From positions 1-64,000 of the forward strand of contig QNGE01001279.1 in the NCBI GenBank assembly GCA_008508345.1: DNA of 64,000 nucleotides, written 5' to 3'. Positions within the stretch are counted from its first letter, which is position 1. Every line of letters starts with the position of its first letter. The notes under the pieces are model-generated. The model made no database searches, was not told the origin of the DNA, and saw only the letters and a program-made list of their open reading frames with translations. The DNA comes from Paragonimus westermani (lineage: Eukaryota; Platyhelminthes; Trematoda; Plagiorchiida; Troglotrematidae). The translations under genes and the position numbers were made by a program. This document shows positions 61,901-64,000 of the stretch, piece by piece.

Positions 61901-64000
61901 GCTTCTATCAGGATCAACGTAACCCGAGACAATGCCCTAAAGAGTAGTTCTCAACTTTGAGAATGAGTACACGTACACTGAAAAGTTCACATAAGAGAGT
62001 AAATACAATTAGTTAGGGTAATATCAAACAGCCTGGCACTAACAATAATGTGGCGTAAAGGTATTAGTTTCAGAAACTTTTATTTTGAAACCTGTGTATG
62101 ACAGGACATGACAATCAGCAAAATTAATGAGGAAAATCGTATATGACTGACATGTTTAAGACGGTATCTTTAAAGTTACACAAATCTGAACGAATTTCAT
62201 TCACATACGTGACACGACCTGACTTGTTCTGTAGTTCAGGTTCCGTAGATCTCTTTCACATTGTTCTACCGAGGTCACAAACTTCGAATGACTTTTCTGA
62301 GAGGACACTTAACACACAATCAGAGTATCATTCTTCATTGTATGGTAAGTATTTCGTACACTGACACTAAGATTGACTGAGATTCAGTTGATCGTCCTGC
62401 AGCCTTTCAGTATACTATTCGATGTTGTGTACACAGTGGTTCCGGTAGTACAAAGGAGTGATATGAGAATTCTGATGTTGTTACCTACAGCGATCCTAAG
62501 ATCGAAACCATATGGGTGTGTGTAGCCGTACATCTAGTATGAATGGACTAGTTGCTTGTTCGTATCGAATAGAATAGCAGGTCATCTAATAATCAAGGTT
62601 AATGACAAGAAATGAGGCTACCGAGAGTGAGTGACACAGTCATAGATTTTAAGTATTGTCGGTAACCACACATCTACATCACATTATCTAACATACAGAA
62701 CTAGCGAGCAGAAACTCACGTTTCCTTTGACCTGCTCGACGTAGACCCCAAAAATCTGTGTGCACAGTAGAATACTACTTCCGCTACTGTCGCGCTGTAT
62801 TTATTACTGCGAACTTCACAACCAACAAGGTCATCTTCTGACAGCCTATCCTTTGATTGTCATTTCTCGAACAGCGAAACAACAATTATTTGGTAATATG
62901 GCAGCTAGTCATTCCCCGTGCGTTTCATGTCAATCCACACGGATGTTTACTGCGTGCAATTTTAATTTTCCGATTACTCAGGGGAAACTCCACCAGAACA
63001 GTGATCCCACAAAATTAGGCTTGCTCGGTGTAAGTGTAGACAGTATCCGATTTTTATCATGCCAGTTAGGCTACACTGTTCAGTAAACCGCCAACTAGGT
63101 ATCCGGTGTGACAGATTATTATCACCGGGTATCTCCCAAAGCATCAGCAATTACCTTCGGCCGAACATCAGCTACAAGTTGAACAGATTCATTCAACAAA
63201 TAAGCCCTGACGGGAAATAACCGGTAAAACTTCCAGGCTATCATACACTCGAAGGTTGGTGACTGGGTTTCCCAAAAACAGTTCACTATATTCTGTCAAA
63301 TATGTAAACATCGAGTGTTTGTTTTGTGAGTTGGGCCGGCTTTCACAAGTTACCATTAATGTCTTGTTATCATTTTACAGTTTATTGCTTCGTTGTACAA
63401 TTGTTCCCGTTTGAAGCTGACCAGGGCTTCTATCGTACATCTGTCCTCTTCGCTACAACTCAGCTGTTGCTGGTTAATCTCATCAGTCCTATTTTACCGA
63501 CACAGTAAACCGCGTAAGCTCTTCCACAGTACCTTCTTCAAAAAGATCATGCCGGTTCTCGGATAGCCTCTTAAGTCAGCGGTTATCGTGGAGAGAGGTT
63601 CTGACAAGACCCAAAAGTCTGCCGTATGAAATGGAGCTAGAGAAGTGCAACACTACAGCAAAAACTTACAAACGTGTCTTCTCTATGTCAATCCCACTGT
63701 ACGATACGGTTCTCTGACAGACTTCCAATTCATTTCCACTCACTAACTCATTATCTCTCATACTCCCAACACTCCCAACACAACTACGCTGAAACACTTA
63801 CGCATTGATAATGTCACCTCGCCTGGTGATGAAACGTTTGCAACCTAAATGCCAAGCTCGGCGAACATATCAATACCAAAACAACTACTACCGTGTTCTA
63901 CAAATGAGTATACATTTGGTTATTCTCAAGTTAGTCCCAGATCTAAATGTTTTCCACATTGGCCGTTTTTATCTACATAGAAGTCTTTGTCATCGATCCA
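58901..64000. other. unassigned AT-rich sequence
   Basis: No gene or element is recognised in the last 5.1 kb. Two perfect TGACGTCA palindromes lie at 59612-59619 and 60131-60138. The longest frames (95 codons 59638-59925 -, 108 codons 62760-63086 +) show no motif. Confidence 0.35.

Overview
The window looks like AT-rich, repeat-laden nuclear DNA of a digenean flatworm (trematode), probably schistosome-like. The call rests on the mobile elements together: an intact Penelope-like element (PLE) with a GIY-YIG endonuclease, two copies of an RTE/SR2-like non-LTR retrotransposon, and many copies of a short pol III-type SINE carrying a hammerhead-ribozyme module, architecturally like schistosome SM-alpha. 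There are no bacterial-style operons, rRNA genes or CRISPR arrays. No species can be named from sequence alone.

Layout. 1-5.5 kb is a near-perfect palindrome (arms about 2.49 kb, 24-nt spacer) centred in an inverted pair of tRNA-like SINEs; its outer edges fall in the hammerhead SINE. Bases 1-1046 recur in direct orientation at 48.2-49.3 kb. 7.47-9.09 kb is a head-to-tail duplication of an 808/809-bp unit ending in the same SINE. 11.2-19.2 kb is a second inverted duplication (arms 2707 bp, spacer 2602 bp) with the window's only N at its outer edge. The right arm, the spacer and the flank to 19.7 kb carry coding-like segments on the + strand that can be joined by GT-AG introns, mostly in phase 0. 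This suggests an unrecognised gene whose internal exons were copied upside down into the left arm. 20.1-23.0 kb (-) is a dead but nearly full-length RTE element. 24.9-27.2 kb has a tRNA-like SINE and two candidate minus-strand exons. 30.3-31.3 kb (+) is a 5'-truncated RTE copy of the same family. 32.16-34.98 kb (-) is the PLE, with an uninterrupted ORF and two identical 197-bp pseudo-LTRs, each holding a hammerhead-like motif.

From 35 to 64 kb the sequence is mostly unassigned AT-rich DNA with scattered hammerhead SINEs (35.7, 36.0, 40.9, 44.5, 50.4, 52.0, 53.7 and 58.8 kb), tRNA-like SINE pairs (50.9 and 55.5 kb) and a small terminal-inverted-repeat element with an abutting 24-bp hairpin (52.6-52.9 kb).

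How it fits together: the PLE and RTE are the autonomous retroelements, and the SINEs are non-autonomous. The edges of three separate duplications lie in or beside SINE copies, so SINE-mediated template switching or recombination probably shaped the region. Gene content apart from the elements is thin; exon calls are inference from reading frame and splice-site phase.
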